Assembly (NCBI GenBank): GCA_946482625.1
Contig: CAMLSH010000207.1
Coordinates: 1 to 7,003 of the forward strand
Length of the DNA: 7,003 nt
Reading direction: 5' to 3'
From: an uncultured Opitutaceae bacterium
Lineage (GTDB): Bacteria > Verrucomicrobiota > Verrucomicrobiae > Opitutales > Opitutaceae
Program-made: the position numbers and the translations under genes
Shown here: positions 4,721 to 7,003 of the stretch, one piece after another
Layout of the letters: every line of letters begins with the position of its first letter
Numbering within the stretch: position 1 is the stretch's first letter
Notes under the pieces: model-generated
Seen by the model: the letters and a program-made list of their open reading frames with translations, nothing else
Told to the model about the DNA's origin: nothing
The model's database searches: none

Positions 4721-6870
4721 GCTTTGTCCTTCCTCAATTTTTTCCCTCGCCCCTTCTCCCGCCACACACCCCACGCCACCACCAGCGCCGCCATCACCAT
4801 CAAACTCACCGTCGCCGGCTCCGGAGTCGTCGGCACGTTTTCCCCGCCCGCACTCATGCCTTCCGGCAACGCCACAGGCTGATCCACCTTCTCCGCCGCA
4901 TCGCCCGCCGACTTCCGCACCACGGTATCCACCGCGACAAACGACGTATACGGCGTCAGCAAATTATACTTCAGCCCCAACGCCACGATCTCCTCTTTCC
5001 GCTTCGCAGGCTCGTCGCGCAGCGCATGCAAATCGCGCAACTGTTCCAACCGCTCCCGCGCCCACAACTGCGCCAGCACGCCCCGCCCGCCGAGATTCGC
5101 CGCGCCCGCCACATCGATCTTTCCCTCCCACGGACCGCTCCCCGAAAACCCCTTCACCGCAATCGACCCCGCCGCCTCCCCGCCGAACTTCCCCACCACA
5201 ACCAACGGCCGCTGCGCCAGCAGATCCGGCCACGCCTCCGGAAAAACCTCGCGCGCCGCAAAATCCACGAACTCCGTCCGCACCTGCGTCAGCACCGGCG
5301 CCTCGATCATCGCGCGAAACTTCGCCGCCTGCTCCACCACGCGCGCCTCGCCTTCGATCACCGCCGCCTCCGCCCGCCCCGCGCGCGCCAGCCGCTCGAT
5401 CAGCTCGCGGTTCACCGAACTCCCGATCCCGAACGCGAACAGGTTCGCATCGCCCAACCGGGTCCGCACGAGCACATGCGCCTCCGCTTCCACCATCACA
5501 TAGCCATCCGTCACCACCACCACACTACGCGCCACCCCCGCCCGCTTCGGCAGATCGAGCGCGCGTCGCAACGCCGGCAACAACTCCGTCCCTCCGCCGC
5601 CTTGCTGACGTCCCAACATCGCCAGCGCCGCCGCGATGTTCTCCGGCGTAGCCGACACCGGCTCTTCCGCCAGCACACGATTCCCGCCCGAAAACAGCAG
5701 CACATTAAACGAATCCGCCTCGCGCAACGACAGCAGCAATTCGCTCATGAGTTTCTTCGCCGTCTCCAATGGAAACCCGTGCATCGATCCCGACACATCG
5801 ACCACAAACACATAATCCCGTGGCGGCACGAATGCCGGCGTCACCGTCGCCGGCGGCTGCAACGTCAGCATAAAAAACTTTTCGCCCTTCCACTCATCCA
5901 CCATGAGCCCGCTAGCGATCGCGTCCCCAGCCAGCCGATACCGCAGAATGAAATCCCGGTTCATCTGTATCCCCTCGCTTACGGGCAAGATCACCCGCGT
6001 CCGCCCGTTCTCCTGCTGCGTCTCCACGCGATGCGTGGCGCACGTCACCTCCCGCACCGGCACCCCGGCCACGATCTCCACCTTCAACGCAAACACCGGC
6101 TCCTCCGCCGCGCCTCCGCTCCGCATCGCCGGCTGCGCGAATGCGCCTTCCCCCTCCCGACTTTCTTCCTTCGCCATCGGGACTCCGCTCTCCGCCCCCA
6201 GCGCCCCATCCTCTGGCATCTGGCCTCCGTCTCCTTCCTTTCGCCCATCGCCTCTCGCCCCTGGCCCCTGCCCCACATACCTCGGCCCCACCACCGTCGG
6301 AAACACCCACTCATACTGCGCAGCCACCGGCGCCAGCATCTCGGTATAGCGCAACTCCACCGTCACCACATCGCCCGGCAGCACGTTGCCCACATTCATC
6401 TCAAACACATTGCTCCGCTGCGCCTCGAGCAACGCCGCCGTCCGCCCTTCGCTCTTCGCTTTCTCGTACGTCTTCCGCGCCTCGCCCTTTTCCTTGATCA
6501 CCGCGTCGATCCTCCGCCCGCCCACGGTCATCGTCATCGCATGCACCGCCGCCCGCGTGGCCCCGGGGAAAACATAACGCGCCTCCAAGGGCACCGTTCC
6601 GTCATTCGTGTACGTCTGTTTCACCCGCACCTCCGCGATCGGCCCCGCAAGCGTCGCATCCACCTCCGTGCTCTTGAGTGGAAGCGCGTCCACGCCGGCC
6701 ACCGCGCCCTTCACCTCAAAATACGGCGCCCCCGCCCGCTCCCCCTCCGCCGCACTCAACGCCAGCGCAATCAGCGCCAGCCCGATAAACAACGCCGCCA
6801 CGAGCCGCACGCGTTCGCGCGCCCGCCAGCCGTTCCGAAATTCAAAATCACCACGAAAAAAAGCATCCAT
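4717..6870 (-). CDS. VIT + von Willebrand A domain surface protein with PEP-CTERM sorting signal
   Basis: A 717-residue exported protein. A basic N-terminus and hydrophobic helix (about 22-40, ending ALSA) form a signal peptide. The VIT (vault/inter-alpha-trypsin) domain spans about 45-190, with YVFPGATRAAV, the EKGEARKTYEKAKSEGRTAALLE stretch region (126-149) and NVFEMNVGNVLPGD. A disordered Gly/Glu-rich insert follows (about 196-255). The von Willebrand A domain is at about 352-525, with the metal-site DVSGS (Asp358, Ser360, Ser362), Thr428 and Asp455. The VIT-VWA family motif KYNLLTPYTSFVAVD is at 634-648. The C-terminus has TPEP (682-685), a single helix (about 687-703) and a basic tail, which is a PEP-CTERM signal. 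The start at 6870 has GGAGGT about 11 nt upstream. It is the first gene of an operon with its presumed sorting enzyme, and the four-repeat operator lies 22 nt before the start. VIT-VWA proteins are metal-dependent adhesion or scaffold proteins; the ligand is unknown. Confidence 0.93.
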   Translation of the reverse strand: MDAFFRGDFEFRNGWRARERVRLVAALFIGLALIALALSAAEGERAGAPYFEVKGAVAGVDALPLKSTEVDATLAGPIAEVRVKQTYTNDGTVPLEARYVFPGATRAAVHAMTMTVGGRRIDAVIKEKGEARKTYEKAKSEGRTAALLEAQRSNVFEMNVGNVLPGDVVTVELRYTEMLAPVAAQYEWVFPTVVGPRYVGQGPGARGDGRKEGDGGQMPEDGALGAESGVPMAKEESREGEGAFAQPAMRSGGAAEEPVFALKVEIVAGVPVREVTCATHRVETQQENGRTRVILPVSEGIQMNRDFILRYRLAGDAIASGLMVDEWKGEKFFMLTLQPPATVTPAFVPPRDYVFVVDVSGSMHGFPLETAKKLMSELLLSLREADSFNVLLFSGGNRVLAEEPVSATPENIAAALAMLGRQQGGGGTELLPALRRALDLPKRAGVARSVVVVTDGYVMVEAEAHVLVRTRLGDANLFAFGIGSSVNRELIERLARAGRAEAAVIEGEARVVEQAAKFRAMIEAPVLTQVRTEFVDFAAREVFPEAWPDLLAQRPLVVVGKFGGEAAGSIAVKGFSGSGPWEGKIDVAGAANLGGRGVLAQLWARERLEQLRDLHALRDEPAKRKEEIVALGLKYNLLTPYTSFVAVDTVVRKSAGDAAEKVDQPVALPEGMSAGGENVPTTPEPATVSLMVMAALVVAWGVWREKGRGKKLRKDKA
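4728..4735 (-). promoter_or_regulatory. Shine-Dalgarno of the exosortase gene, inside the VIT-VWA 3' end
   Basis: GAGGAAGG on the minus strand lies 7 nt before the ATG at 4720, within the last codons of the VIT-VWA gene. Together with the ATGA stop/start overlap it supports translational coupling and decides the exosortase start. Confidence 0.8.
6212..6275. repeat. Degenerate heptanucleotide repeat in the VIT-VWA linker
   Basis: Seven-base units on the plus strand: TCTGGCA, TCTGGCC, TCCGTCT and CCTTCCT (6212-6239), then after a one-base shift TCGCCCA, TCGCCTC, TCGCCCC, TGGCCCC and TGCCCCA (6241-6275). The tract encodes the Gly/Glu-rich insert between the VIT and VWA parts (about residues 199-219), a place where variable length would be tolerated. 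Confidence 0.6.
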
Positions 6871-6891
6871 GCACCCACCCTACCTCCCTCG

Positions 6892-6936
6892 CATGAAGCC
6901 CGTGTGAACCACGCATGAAGTCGCGATGAAATCAGC
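6892..6936 (-). promoter_or_regulatory. CreB-like operator upstream of the VIT-VWA/exosortase operon
   Basis: On the minus strand the half-sites are TTCAT (6930-6926), TTCAT (6919-6915), TTCAC (6908-6904) and TTCAT (6897-6893), again exactly 11 bp apart and in the same order as upstream of creD, including the single TTCAC in third place. GCTGAT precedes the first half-site in both copies. The distance to the start codon (22 nt) is the same. Differences between the two copies: one base in spacer 1, three in spacer 2 and one in spacer 3. I infer that one response regulator binds both sites. Neither copy shows a convincing -10 box between operator and start, so the transcription start must lie within or upstream of the repeats. 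Confidence 0.78.
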
Positions 6937-6969
6937 TCTTCCGAGTTCCCGCCAACGTCACCGTCCACC

Positions 6970-7003
6970 TTACTTCGCTGTCTTCGCCGCCTCTTGCTGC
7001 GCC
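6970..7003 (-). CDS. Possible C-terminal end of an upstream minus-strand gene
   Basis: The minus strand entering from the right edge can be read as AQQEAAKTAK followed by TAA (6972-6970). Codons are G/C-ended as in the real genes nearby, and the tail is plausible for an Ala/Lys/Gln-rich C-terminus. Only ten complete codons are visible, so this may be chance. If real, the gene ends about 33 bp before the operator and lies upstream of the VIT-VWA gene; its identity is not determinable here. Confidence 0.35.
   Translation of the reverse strand, partial: AQQEAAKTAK

Noticed and set aside
3527..4882. A 451-codon plus-strand open frame opposite the exosortase
   Set aside because: Same Arg/Pro/His-rich shadow composition, no ribosome-binding site, and fully antisense to a gene with clear catalytic motifs.
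5026..6918. A 630-codon plus-strand open frame opposite the VIT-VWA gene
   Set aside because: The product is almost all Arg, Pro, His, Gln and Leu with no domain. It is the antisense shadow of a gene with strong G/C third-position bias.
1..7003. tRNA, rRNA, CRISPR array, insertion sequence or phage genes
   Set aside because: No cloverleaf-like sequence, regularly spaced long repeat, transposase motif or terminal inverted repeat was seen on either strand.

Overview
This 7.0-kb window is GC-rich (about 65% by eye, with strong G/C third-position bias) and carries a PEP-CTERM/exosortase pair, a CreD homologue and bacterial housekeeping genes. Together these suggest a Gram-negative bacterium, most plausibly from the Verrucomicrobiota (Opitutales-like). 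That placement comes from overall gene style, not from a diagnostic marker. All complete genes lie on the minus strand. The only plus-strand gene is a fragment at the left edge.

Layout, left to right: (i) 1-120, the 3' end of a biotin carboxylase gene (accC, plus strand), followed by a clear intrinsic terminator at 189-219; (ii) 121-421, a convergent intergenic region with a REP-like hairpin and a 10-bp tandem repeat; (iii) 422-1345, prmA (ribosomal protein L11 methyltransferase), downstream of (iv) 1417-2841, creD (inner-membrane protein of the CreBC regulon); (v) 2863-2907, a striking operator of four TTCAY half-sites spaced exactly 11 bp; (vi) 2927-3247, an AT-richer gene for a small three-helix membrane protein of unknown function; (vii) 3281-4720, an exosortase with a periplasmic C-terminal domain, joined by an ATGA stop/start overlap to (viii) 4717-6870, a VIT + von Willebrand A surface protein ending in a PEP-CTERM sorting signal; (ix) 6892-6936, a second copy of the four-half-site operator; (x) 6970-7003, the possible last codons of another minus-strand gene.

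The main point of interest is the pair of operators. Upstream of creD and upstream of the VIT-VWA gene the minus strand reads TTCAT-N6-TTCAT-N6-TTCAC-N6-TTCAT. The two 45-bp blocks match at 40 positions and both end 22 nt before the start codon. This is the architecture of the CreB recognition sequence known from Escherichia coli (tandem TTCAC separated by 6 bp), doubled. I infer that a CreB-like response regulator controls both creD and a two-gene surface-anchoring operon made of an exosortase and its own VIT-VWA substrate. The arrangement parallels the proteobacterial dedicated-sortase systems, where a VIT-VWA protein, its own sortase and a two-component system travel together. Here the sorting enzyme is an exosortase instead.

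A second theme is short tandem repeats with 6-, 7-, 8- and 10-bp units. They sit in the intergenic region and in linkers or termini of the coding sequences.
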